Assembly (NCBI GenBank): GCA_002343825.1
Contig: DDSL01000045.1
Coordinates: 1-17,041, forward strand
Length of the DNA: 17,041 nt
Direction: 5' to 3'
From: Chthonomonas sp. UBA2391
GTDB taxonomy: Bacteria > Armatimonadota > Fimbriimonadia > Fimbriimonadales > Fimbriimonadaceae
The position numbers were made by a program, and so were the translations under genes. The notes beneath the pieces are model-generated. The model had not been told where the DNA came from. It saw only the letters and a program-made list of their open reading frames with translations, and did no database searches. This document shows positions 7,952-14,010 of the stretch, piece after piece (position 1 is the stretch's first letter; each line of letters starts with the position of its first letter).

Positions 7952-7971
7952 ACCGGTGATTATGAGGCCTT

Positions 7972-8481
7972 TCAGGTTAGGCTGGGGTATTCGCTGCGCG
8001 TTTTGGCCCGGATCTGCTCATAGGCCTCGATGTCCCGCTGGATCTCGTCCGGTTCGTTTTGGCCATATTCGAGGGCTGTAATCAGTTCGAGCCGAGTCAG
8101 AGCTGGGAAGGCGCGCTGAAGATCTTCGAAGTTCTCGGACTTCCGAAAGAAGCGAACGATCTCCCAAACGGTGACTCCCGAACCCGCGAGCCGAGTGCAC
8201 TTGCCCGATTCACGCTCTAGCGCGGCCCGGGTCTGGGGGATCTCGGCAATGGCCAGATAGGCGGCGTAACGCTCTTGGACCAAGATCTCGGGTTCTCCGA
8301 GTCGGTCCGCTGCTTCGGAGAGCGTCAACGATTCGGAATGAACGGAATCGAAGAGCAACTTCTCATAAAGGCCCGGCACCTGGGACCAGAGGGTGTTGAG
8401 AGCCTCTTCCGCCAAAGCAGGATTTTCCAGCGCCCACCGGCGCAGGGCTTCCACTTGCCAATCCTCAAACGAACGTCGCAT
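7972..8481 (-). CDS. DUF433-type helical protein with N-terminal extension
   Basis: The 169-residue soluble protein is all-helical. Residues about 95-150 (SGVTVWEIVRFFRKSENFEDLQRAFPALTR..., LITALEYG) resemble the DUF433 winged-helix-like domain, seen alone in bacteria and sometimes paired with PIN-like toxins. The N-terminal 90 residues (DWQVEALRRWALENP..., LTLSEAADRLGEPEILVQERYAAY) contain a possible helix-turn-helix and are not part of the usual domain. A GAGGA Shine-Dalgarno sequence lies about 5 bases before the ATG. No toxin-like partner is adjacent; its neighbours are the hydrolase and purC. The DUF433 match is by eye and the function is unknown. Confidence 0.7.
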   Translation of the reverse strand: MRRSFEDWQVEALRRWALENPALAEEALNTLWSQVPGLYEKLLFDSVHSESLTLSEAADRLGEPEILVQERYAAYLAIAEIPQTRAALERESGKCTRLAGSGVTVWEIVRFFRKSENFEDLQRAFPALTRLELITALEYGQNEPDEIQRDIEAYEQIRAKTRSEYPSLT

Positions 8482-8530
8482 ACGGGTCCTCGCTGTCTCG
8501 GCACACCGGGCGACGTTGACCAGTTACCAA

Positions 8531-9427
8531 TTATCGTGACGAGGTGAACGTCTCAGAAGTTTGCGGCCATAGGTCGTTCTGCTCAAGAAATTCGCGAACC
8601 GACGTTCGATAGAGCTCGGGGTGTTCGTACCGCCCCATCGCGTGGTCACAACCCGGAAACCAGACGAGGCGACTCTGGGGATGAGCGGAAAAAGACTGGT
8701 TTCGGATGGCCTGATCGGGGGTCGCCAAGGTATCCGCGTCGCCATGCAAGTTCAAAACCGGGATCTGCGGAATCTTGGCAAGAGCCTCGCCTACGTCGGC
8801 AATCCGTGGAGGAAACCCCACGAGGAGGCGGCCGCACCACTTGAGCGGGGCAAAGAAAATCCGGAAAAAGCTCCCGCCCAAAAAGGACCACCAACCATCA
8901 ATCGCGTCGAGCATCCGCGAATAGCTGGAATCAAGGATCAACGCGCGGACATCGTCAGGTCGTTCGGCGGCCGCAAAGGCCGATGCCGCCGCCCCCATGC
9001 TACTTCCCCAAAGGATGATAGGGGACCCAGGCGACTGGATCCGAACCCAGTCGATCGCTCGGCGGATATCGTCGCGCTCGGTCCACCCCAATCCACAACG
9101 AGACCGGCTACTGCGTCCATGCCCCGGAAAATCGAAGAGAAACCCCTGAAGGCCATGGGTGCGAAGCCAGTGCGCGATGGGGCTTGGCTCCGACCGATTC
9201 ATCATGTATCCGTGAGCAAAGATGACCACCGGCGCGCCGGATTCGCCGGGAACCCACCAGGCTCGCAACGTCTTGCCGGTGTCGTTCGTGAGTTCAAACG
9301 ACTCCTGAGGGGAGCCCAGCGCACCGGGAGAGAGGAAGATCGGGGTGCGAAAAGGATGCACGCTGGCATAGCCTACGGCTACCAAAACAACGAGATAGAG
9401 TCCAATCAAGCCCAGTATCCAACCCAT
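8531..9427 (-). CDS. membrane-anchored alpha/beta hydrolase
   Basis: The 298-residue serine hydrolase has an N-terminal signal-anchor (about 2-22), so the catalytic domain is probably outside the cytoplasmic membrane. The oxyanion region is FAHGYMMNRS (70-79), with DFPGHGRS (99-106) after it. The nucleophile elbow is WGSSMGAA (Ser143), the acid lies in LHGDADTLATP (Asp230/Asp232) and the catalytic His is in PGCDHAMG (His262). The layout matches the BEM46/YfhR-like hydrolases; the substrate cannot be told. A GGAAGGAG ribosome-binding site lies about 10 bases before the ATG. It is first in the minus-strand run and diverges from the ASCH gene across a 71-base gap. Confidence 0.88.
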   Translation of the reverse strand: MGWILGLIGLYLVVLVAVGYASVHPFRTPIFLSPGALGSPQESFELTNDTGKTLRAWWVPGESGAPVVIFAHGYMMNRSEPSPIAHWLRTHGLQGFLFDFPGHGRSSRSRCGLGWTERDDIRRAIDWVRIQSPGSPIILWGSSMGAAASAFAAAERPDDVRALILDSSYSRMLDAIDGWWSFLGGSFFRIFFAPLKWCGRLLVGFPPRIADVGEALAKIPQIPVLNLHGDADTLATPDQAIRNQSFSAHPQSRLVWFPGCDHAMGRYEHPELYRTSVREFLEQNDLWPQTSETFTSSR

Positions 9428-9498
9428 GCCGTGCGCTCCTTCCGGTATCTTAACATGCGAAATTGTGCCCGTTCGGTGCGGGCGCTGTTGAGAGTCCT

Positions 9499-9864
9499 AT
9501 GTTTGCGCTCAACTTTTACTCCGAGCTCTACGAAGACGTCCTGCGTCGCGACCGAAAGACGGTGACGATCCGCCTCGGAGACAAGTCCGACAAGTACCAG
9601 ACGGGCATGATCGTCTGGGTCACGGTCGGCCCCCGCTTTGGCCGACGCCAAAAGCTCTTCTCGGCGATTTTGGACCGGGTCGAAGTGAAAACCGTCGAGG
9701 AACTCACACCCCGAGAGATCGAAAAGGAGAACCCCGAGCTGCGAAGTCAAGATGACGTGATCGCCCTGCTCTCCCGGATCTACACCGAATTCATCACCCC
9801 CCACCATCAGATCACGGTCATCCACTTCTCGCGCGTGGACGAATTCACGAGTCCGTTTAGTTAG
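9499..9864 (+). CDS. ASCH-domain protein (putative RNA-binding)
   Basis: The 121-residue protein consists essentially of one ASCH (PUA-like beta-barrel) domain: FYSELYEDVLRRDRKTVTIRLG at the start, GMIVWVTVGPRFG for the GD(x)V-type strand, then ILDRVEVKTVEELT and a C-terminal helix and strand (HHQITVIHFSRV). The family is thought to bind RNA or act on modified nucleosides; no substrate can be assigned here. The start at ATG 9499 has GAGAG a few bases upstream and begins right at the domain. Its TAG stop runs straight into the first heptamer array. Confidence 0.8.
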   Translation: MFALNFYSELYEDVLRRDRKTVTIRLGDKSDKYQTGMIVWVTVGPRFGRRQKLFSAILDRVEVKTVEELTPREIEKENPELRSQDDVIALLSRIYTEFITPHHQITVIHFSRVDEFTSPFS

Positions 9865-9944
9865 GGGTTGGAGATTAGAGATTAGAGATTAGAGATTAGA
9901 GATGAGAGAGTGGAGATCGGAGGGTGGGAATATAGAGCATTGTG
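9864..9944 (+). repeat. left array of degenerate GAGATTA heptamers
   Basis: After GGGGTTG (9864-9870) come four perfect GAGATTA units (9871-9898), then GAGATGA, GAGAGTG, GAGATCG and GAGGGTG (9899-9926), and the array fades to end in ATTGTG (9939-9944). The first G is the last base of the ASCH stop codon. The unit length of 7 and the purine-rich top strand are direct observations. It mirrors the array at 9989-10045. Confidence 0.9.
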
Positions 9945-9988
9945 CTTTGGACCATTGTTCAAGTAACTCCAAAAGATCGTTTACTGGT

Positions 9989-10045
9989 CACAATTTCTAA
10001 CGCCTACCCTCTACTTTCTACTCTCTAATCTCTAATCTCTACCCC
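9989..10045 (-). repeat. right array of heptamers, inverted relative to the left one
   Basis: Read on the minus strand it is GGGGTA, two perfect GAGATTA units (10039-10026), then GAGAGTA, GAAAGTA, GAGGGTA, GGCGTTA, ending in GAAATTGTG (down to 9989). It has the same order of decay and the same ATTGTG end as the left array. The uvrC stop codon TAG (10041-10039) is formed by the GGGGTAG start of the array. A transcript crossing both arrays could fold into a long stem around a loop of about 45 bases. Confidence 0.9.
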
Positions 10046-11943
10046 TCATTTAGGTACTGGCGAATCTGCTCGGCGAGGCGTTGGGTCATGGTGGGGACGG
10101 CGGCCAGTTCGTCAACCGTCGCTCGGCGGATCCCCTCAACTGAACCAAAGGTACGCAGAAGTATCCGTCGCCGGCGGGGGCCGACCCCGGGGATCTCTTC
10201 CAAGACGGATCCGGTCATCCGCTTCGATCGAATCTTGCGATGGAAGGTGAGGGCAAATCGGTGAGCCTCATCCCGGAGCCGCCGCAAGAGCAAGAGTCCG
10301 GGCGAGGTCAGCGGCAGCTCGATCTCCCGATACTCGTAGGCGTTGATCACGCCCTTGAATTCATAGCCCTCACCCGCAAGGGGGATCGCCACCGTTGGGT
10401 TCCCCACCGGAACATAGATCAACTCCATGCGTTTGGCAAGCCCCACCATCGGGATCGTCAATCCTAGGGAATCCCGCGCCTGGAGGGCGGCCGAAAGTTG
10501 CCCTTTTCCCCCGTCGATCATGATAAGATCGGGGGCCTTGCTGAACTTCTCATCCCCATCGAGCAAGTTCCGGAGGCGTCTCATCAGGACCTCATGCATC
10601 ATAGCAAAGTCGTTGGGATCTTCGGGGTGGTACTTGATCTTGAACCGGCGGTACTCGGCTTTCGCAGCGACTCCGTCTTCGGTCACGACCATGGAACCGA
10701 CCGGGGCGGTCCCTTGGATGTTGCTGATGTCATACCCCTCGACCCGACGGGGAGGACTGGGCAGGCCAATGGCCTCGGCAAGTTGGCTCATGGCTTCGTC
10801 GGCCCAGGCTTCTTTTTCCTCAGATTCCTGACGCAGGGTGGAAAGAGCCTGCTCGGCATTGGTGGCGGCCATCTCCAAGAGTCGGAGCTTTTCTCCTCCA
10901 CGGGGGACGTCGATCGTCATCGCTGATCCTCGGCGCGAGCGGAGCCACTGCTGGACGATGTTCCGCTCTTCGATCTCGACGGGGAGGAGGATCTCCTTGG
11001 GGATGTCGCCCACGTCGGCGTAGTATTGCTTCACGAACTCTTGGACGGCCTCACCGGGCGGAGCCTCCGAACTGCCATCGAGGAGAAACTGTCTCTGGCC
11101 GATGAGCTTTCCGCCCCGGACATAGAGCATCTGGATCGCCGACCCCCGCTCGTCCTTGACCACCGCGATTACATCGCGATCTTCGTCGTCGCCGGTCATG
11201 ACTTTCTGCCGTTCGCTGATTCGCTCAACGGCTTGGATCTGGTCCCGCAGAGTGGCGGCTCGCTCAAATTCCAGAGCCTCAGCAGCCGCATCCATCTTTG
11301 CCCTAAGATCATCGAGAAGCAATTCGTAACGTCCCCCCAAAAATCGGTGGACCTGGTCGATCACGTCACCGTAGGCCGCCACGTCGCTGAGGCCCGCGCA
11401 CGGAGCCCAGCACTGCTTGAGGTGGTAGTAGAGACAAGGTTTTTGTTCGGCGCGCCCGCTCCAACTCTTTCCGCAAGGAATCAGTGGAAAGGTTTTGTGG
11501 AGGATATCGAGAGTATCGCGGACGGAGTAGGCCGAGGTGTAGGGCCCATAGACTTTCCCTGCGCTCTGGCGGGGATTCCGGGTGAAAAGGACCCTAGGAA
11601 ACTTCTCCTTGGTGATCACCACGTACGGGTAGGACTTGTCATCCCGCAACCGAACGTTGAAGGGTGGCCGATGCTGCTTGATGAGGTTGCATTCCAGCAC
11701 CAAAGCCTCGACTTCACTGTCGACAACGATCCACTCGACCTCGCGGACCTTTGTGACCAGCCGCTCGATTCGGATCCCGTGCCTCGCCGATTCTTGAAAG
11801 TAACTGCGGACGCGGTTCCGAAGGTTCAGGGCCTTGCCGACATAGAGCACCTCGCCCTTTTCTCCGCGATAGAGATAGCACCCCGGCAAGCTCGGGACGC
11901 TTTGCAGTTTCTCTTTCACGTTTTCGGGCAGATTGCGCTTCAT
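10039..11943 (-). CDS. uvrC: excinuclease ABC subunit C
   Basis: This nuclease makes both incisions around DNA lesions in UvrABC repair. The order is typical: a GIY-YIG domain at the N-terminus (GCYLYRGEKGEVLYVGKALNL, with Cys in place of Ile in the motif), four Cys in CGKSW...PCLYYHLKQCWAPC expected to hold the reported iron-sulfur cluster, a UVR motif (LEFERAATLRDQIQAVERI), the RNase H-like domain (YDISNIQG, IMIDGGKGQLSAA) and C-terminal helix-hairpin-helix motifs (LEEIPGVGPRRRRILL). The length of 634 residues is normal. ATG 11943 is chosen; an in-frame TTG at 11955 would add four residues. The stop lies within the right heptamer array. Confidence 0.96.
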   Translation of the reverse strand: MKRNLPENVKEKLQSVPSLPGCYLYRGEKGEVLYVGKALNLRNRVRSYFQESARHGIRIERLVTKVREVEWIVVDSEVEALVLECNLIKQHRPPFNVRLRDDKSYPYVVITKEKFPRVLFTRNPRQSAGKVYGPYTSAYSVRDTLDILHKTFPLIPCGKSWSGRAEQKPCLYYHLKQCWAPCAGLSDVAAYGDVIDQVHRFLGGRYELLLDDLRAKMDAAAEALEFERAATLRDQIQAVERISERQKVMTGDDEDRDVIAVVKDERGSAIQMLYVRGGKLIGQRQFLLDGSSEAPPGEAVQEFVKQYYADVGDIPKEILLPVEIEERNIVQQWLRSRRGSAMTIDVPRGGEKLRLLEMAATNAEQALSTLRQESEEKEAWADEAMSQLAEAIGLPSPPRRVEGYDISNIQGTAPVGSMVVTEDGVAAKAEYRRFKIKYHPEDPNDFAMMHEVLMRRLRNLLDGDEKFSKAPDLIMIDGGKGQLSAALQARDSLGLTIPMVGLAKRMELIYVPVGNPTVAIPLAGEGYEFKGVINAYEYREIELPLTSPGLLLLRRLRDEAHRFALTFHRKIRSKRMTGSVLEEIPGVGPRRRRILLRTFGSVEGIRRATVDELAAVPTMTQRLAEQIRQYLNEG

Positions 11944-11967
11944 TCCATTGACCAACCGGGAAGGATT

Positions 11968-12068
11968 CGGCGACCCGGCCCAAGGCCACTCCCTCGTCCC
12001 GTGGGGAAATCAAACCCGGTCCTGAGAACCAAATTCCGGTCCCCACGGAACTCTGCCCCGGGTCGCCG
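11968..12068. repeat. two-stem repeat element, copy 1
   Basis: An outer 11-bp perfect inverted repeat, CGGCGACCCGG (11968-11978) with CCGGGTCGCCG (12058-12068), encloses an inner 9-bp perfect one, CCGTGGGGA (11999-12007) with TCCCCACGG (12040-12048). Between outer and inner left arms lies the block that is identical over 25 bases (11976-12000) to copy 2 (13801-13825). ACTCTG at 12050-12055 and TCGAG at 12073-12077 are collinear with copy 2. It lies 25 bases upstream of the uvrC start. The transcribed strand is unknown. Confidence 0.75.
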
Positions 12069-12277
12069 GGCGTCGAGCCTGGCTCGGGCGTCCCTCCATA
12101 GGCAGGCCCAAACGAGGCATCGATTCTTCAAATTGTGCTCCATTTGCCGAGGCGAACGGCTGTGGAGGAGGAGGCGGGGGGAGACTGGCTCCCATCGTGC
12201 TGGAGTTAGAGATAGCGAACATGCCCATAAGGTAGGGGGGAAACGGCCGCCGGCCTGCCTCGCAGATCACAGGAGGA

Positions 12278-12295
12278 TTGTGATTCCGATCACAA
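12278..12295. promoter_or_regulatory. CRP/FNR-family operator-like palindrome upstream of ccmC
   Basis: TTGTGAT-TCCG-ATCACAA is an 18-base perfect palindrome and contains TGTGA-N6-TCACA (12279-12294), the full CRP consensus. Its centre lies about 60 bases before the ccmC GTG, near the spacing of class I activator sites if transcription begins at or close to that GTG. Cytochrome c maturation under CRP/FNR-type control would make sense. As RNA it could also form a hairpin with a 4-base loop. Confidence 0.6.
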
Positions 12296-12297
12296 GT

Positions 12298-12311
12298 CGC
12301 CCTATCGGGCG
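12298..12311. other. small hairpin next to the palindrome
   Basis: CGCCC (12298-12302) and GGGCG (12307-12311) pair around the loop TATC, two bases after the CRP-like palindrome. The role is unknown; it may be part of the ccmC control region. Confidence 0.4.
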
Positions 12312-12345
12312 TATCCGGCCCGGCTGCAGGCGATAAACTAGAGAA

Positions 12346-13086
12346 GTGAAGTCCCCTGTGACCCGCTGGGTCACCCATCTCCTTGGACTCCTCGCCGCGG
12401 TGGCCACCTTTCTGGTTCCTCCGGCCAAGAGCTTCCAAGAACCAAACCTGGCCCGCATCGTCGTGGTCCACCTTCCCTGCGCATTGATGACCGTCTGGTG
12501 GTTGGGGGCCTCGGCGTGGCTCGCCTTTCGATCGCTGCGGACCCGGTCGCCGGAGTTCGGCGAGAAGCATGCGGTCGCGTGGGAGCTTTCCACGATCTTC
12601 AGCCTTTATGCGATCACGACCGGAATCCTTTTCAGCCGGGTCCAGTGGGGGGCTTGGTGGCAACGTGACCCGCGGCAAGAATCCTTCCTCTTCGTGGTGT
12701 TGATCTTGGTCGCCGGAATCCTAATCCGGAACGGACTCGCCGACCCAGTTCGCCGTCAGGTGGCCTCGGCGGCGTATACGCTGATCTCGTTCCCCACGCT
12801 TATCTTTCTGATCCTCGTCTATCCCCGCTTACCTTCGATTCAGCGGACGTCTTTCCACCCCAGCACCACCATTGCCCAGGGGGGATTTGAGCTGAGTTAC
12901 AAACTTGCGCTCTACGCCGTGTTTGGTACTCTCCTCGTCGTCGCGACGGTGATCTACCGTGCCCGAGCCCGCGCTCTCGGACTTCAGCGCGAACTGGAAC
13001 TCGCCCATGCAAACTTGGATGCTCATCGCCGCGATCTCACCGGTCGCGCTGTGGTTCGGCCTGTCTCTGTATCTGAGCCGAACTAA
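12346..13086 (+). CDS. ccmC: cytochrome c maturation heme-handling protein CcmC
   Basis: CcmC is the membrane protein that holds heme at the outer face of the membrane for transfer to the chaperone CcmE. The 246-residue product has six hydrophobic segments, the WWD-type signature in variant form WGAWWQRDPRQES (101-113; usually WGTWWxWDxRLTS), and the two expected heme-ligand histidines, His42 (VHLP) and His171 (SFHPSTT). The start is GTG 12346, preceded by TAAACT six bases upstream and no strong ribosome-binding site. The last 26 residues are hydrophilic and overlap the CcmD-like gene in another frame. CcsA/ResC is a related alternative, but the length and the CcmD-like neighbour favour CcmC. 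Confidence 0.87.
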   Translation: MKSPVTRWVTHLLGLLAAVATFLVPPAKSFQEPNLARIVVVHLPCALMTVWWLGASAWLAFRSLRTRSPEFGEKHAVAWELSTIFSLYAITTGILFSRVQWGAWWQRDPRQESFLFVVLILVAGILIRNGLADPVRRQVASAAYTLISFPTLIFLILVYPRLPSIQRTSFHPSTTIAQGGFELSYKLALYAVFGTLLVVATVIYRARARALGLQRELELAHANLDAHRRDLTGRAVVRPVSVSEPN

Positions 13087-13153
13087 CCGCGAGTTGGATC
13101 GGCTTTCGGCCGAGCTCGACTCCGTTCGCAAAGAACTGGGAGAGGGGGCCTGA
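13007..13153 (+). CDS. ccmD: small CcmD-like membrane protein
   Basis: The 48-residue protein has one hydrophobic segment (MLIAAISPVALWFGLSLYL) followed by a charged helix (NRELDRLSAELDSVRKEL). That is the form of CcmD, the small partner that helps release holo-CcmE from CcmC. ATG 13007 and ATG 13019 are both possible; the first gives MQTWMLIAA, like other CcmD proteins. It overlaps the 3' end of ccmC by 80 bases in the +1 frame, and its TGA stop shares a base with the ribE ATG. The assignment rests on size, topology and position, because CcmD sequences are poorly conserved. Confidence 0.65.
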   Translation: MQTWMLIAAISPVALWFGLSLYLSRTNRELDRLSAELDSVRKELGEGA

Positions 13154-13779
13154 TGTTCACTGGCTTGATCCAGGCCGTCAGTCCAGTTTTGGAAATCCAG
13201 GCTGGGAGGCTGAGGGTGGAAGTTCCTGAGAATTGGTCCTCCGACCCGCTGCAGGTAGGTGAGAGTGTATGCGTCAACGGTTGTTGTCTGACCACCCTGA
13301 GTGCGGGCGAACTGGTCTTCGAACTCAGCCCCGAGACATACGCCCGGACGGCCTTTGGCGGCATGAAGGCGGGCGCTCTTGTGAACCTTGAGCGTGCCCT
13401 GCGCCCGATGGATCGTCTCGGCGGCCATATCGTCCAGGGACACGTCGATGGGCTCGGGTCGGTCGTCTCGGTTCAAGACCACGGTGACCATACGGAAATT
13501 CACTTTGAAGTCCCGATCGAGTTCGATAAGTACCTGATCGACAAGGGATCGATCGCCATCGACGGCATCAGCCTGACCGTGGTCGCGCCCGAGGGGGGGC
13601 TCTTCAGCGTTTGGGTTGTGCCGCACACGCTGGAGAACACCAACCTTCGCAGCGCCGCCCCTGGGACCCAAGTCCATGTCGAGTTCGACGTGCTGGCCAA
13701 ACACTTGGAAAAGCTCTACGCGGGTCGGGATTGGATCATGATTCAAGACGCTCCCCCAGTGGACATCCCGGTGAACTGA
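13153..13779 (+). CDS. ribE: riboflavin synthase, alpha subunit
   Basis: This enzyme dismutates two 6,7-dimethyl-8-ribityllumazine molecules to give riboflavin. The 208-residue product has the two tandem lumazine-binding barrels: MFTGLIQAVSPVLEI with VGESVCVNGCCLTT in the first (about 1-97), and GGHIVQGHVDGLGSV with GSIAIDGISLTVV in the second (about 98-190). A GA/GGGGG-rich ribosome-binding stretch (13138-13148) precedes the ATG, which overlaps the CcmD-like stop as TGATG. No other rib gene is in the window, so it is coupled to ccm genes here, not to a rib operon. Confidence 0.96.
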   Translation: MFTGLIQAVSPVLEIQAGRLRVEVPENWSSDPLQVGESVCVNGCCLTTLSAGELVFELSPETYARTAFGGMKAGALVNLERALRPMDRLGGHIVQGHVDGLGSVVSVQDHGDHTEIHFEVPIEFDKYLIDKGSIAIDGISLTVVAPEGGLFSVWVVPHTLENTNLRSAAPGTQVHVEFDVLAKHLEKLYAGRDWIMIQDAPPVDIPVN

Positions 13780-13791
13780 GCCAACTAGGTC

Positions 13792-13890
13792 GCGCCGCGA
13801 CGGCCCAAGGCCACTCCCTCGTCCCCGGGGGACCTGCATCCGGCTTCGACCCAAGGGTTCCGCCCGGGGGACTCTGACCAGCCGCGGCGC
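13792..13890. repeat. two-stem repeat element, copy 2
   Basis: The 25 bases at 13801-13825 are identical to 11976-12000. The outer stem is GCGCCGCG (13792-13799) with CGCGGCGC (13883-13890). The inner stem is GTCCCCGGG with CCCGGGGGAC, with one bulged base. Both differ in sequence from copy 1 but sit at matching offsets. ACTCTG is at 13871-13876 (offset 70 from the block start; 74 in copy 1) and TCGAG at 13895-13899. It lies between the converging ribE and LolA-like genes. Confidence 0.72.
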
Positions 13891-13956
13891 CCGGTCGAGG
13901 CCCAGGACAGGGGCGGGGAACAACTCGACGACCTGGGGCGGAGCTCCGACGGAGTT

Positions 13957-13992
13957 GGAGCGAGGGCGCGGCTCGGGCCGGGTCGGCGAGCT
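13957..13992 (-). repeat. degenerate inverted partial copy of the element's left end
   Basis: Read on the minus strand, GCCGACCCGGCCCGAGCC (from about 13988) followed by a CCCTCG block resembles the left end of copy 1 (GGCGACCCGGCCCAAGGCC followed by ACTCCCTCG). It faces copy 2, so the spacer 13780-14010 carries a head-to-head pair of imperfect ends (CGGCCC at 13801, GGGCCG at 13975-13980). The rest of a copy is not recognisable. Confidence 0.45.
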
Positions 13993-14010
13993 TATGTCAC
14001 TTCGCTCAGG

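Larger units (their letters stand above)
11944..12345. other. 402-base spacer between divergent uvrC and ccmC
   Basis: No convincing gene is seen. It holds, from left to right, the two-stem repeat element (11968-12068), a GC-rich stretch without recognised content (12069-12265), the TGTGA-N6-TCACA palindrome (12278-12295), a small hairpin (12298-12311) and the ccmC start region. Promoters for both genes should lie here. Confidence 0.8.

Noticed and set aside
8621..9565. Open frame of 314 codons on the + strand
   Set aside because: It is antisense to the alpha/beta hydrolase with intact catalytic triad and conflicts with the ASCH gene frame.
9864..10045. CRISPR or direct-repeat array
   Set aside because: Units are 7 bases and contiguous without spacers, and the two blocks are inverted to each other.
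11944..11955. TTG start of uvrC at 11955
   Set aside because: It adds only four residues and has no ribosome-binding site; ATG 11943 is simpler, though the choice is not certain.
11026..12336. Long open frame (436 codons) on the + strand
   Set aside because: It lies almost wholly antisense to uvrC, whose protein has clear domain motifs; the translated product has none.
12010..12678. Minus-strand frame spanning the uvrC/ccmC spacer
   Set aside because: The product is low-complexity and rich in Pro/Arg/Gly, has no recognisable domain and overlaps ccmC antisense.
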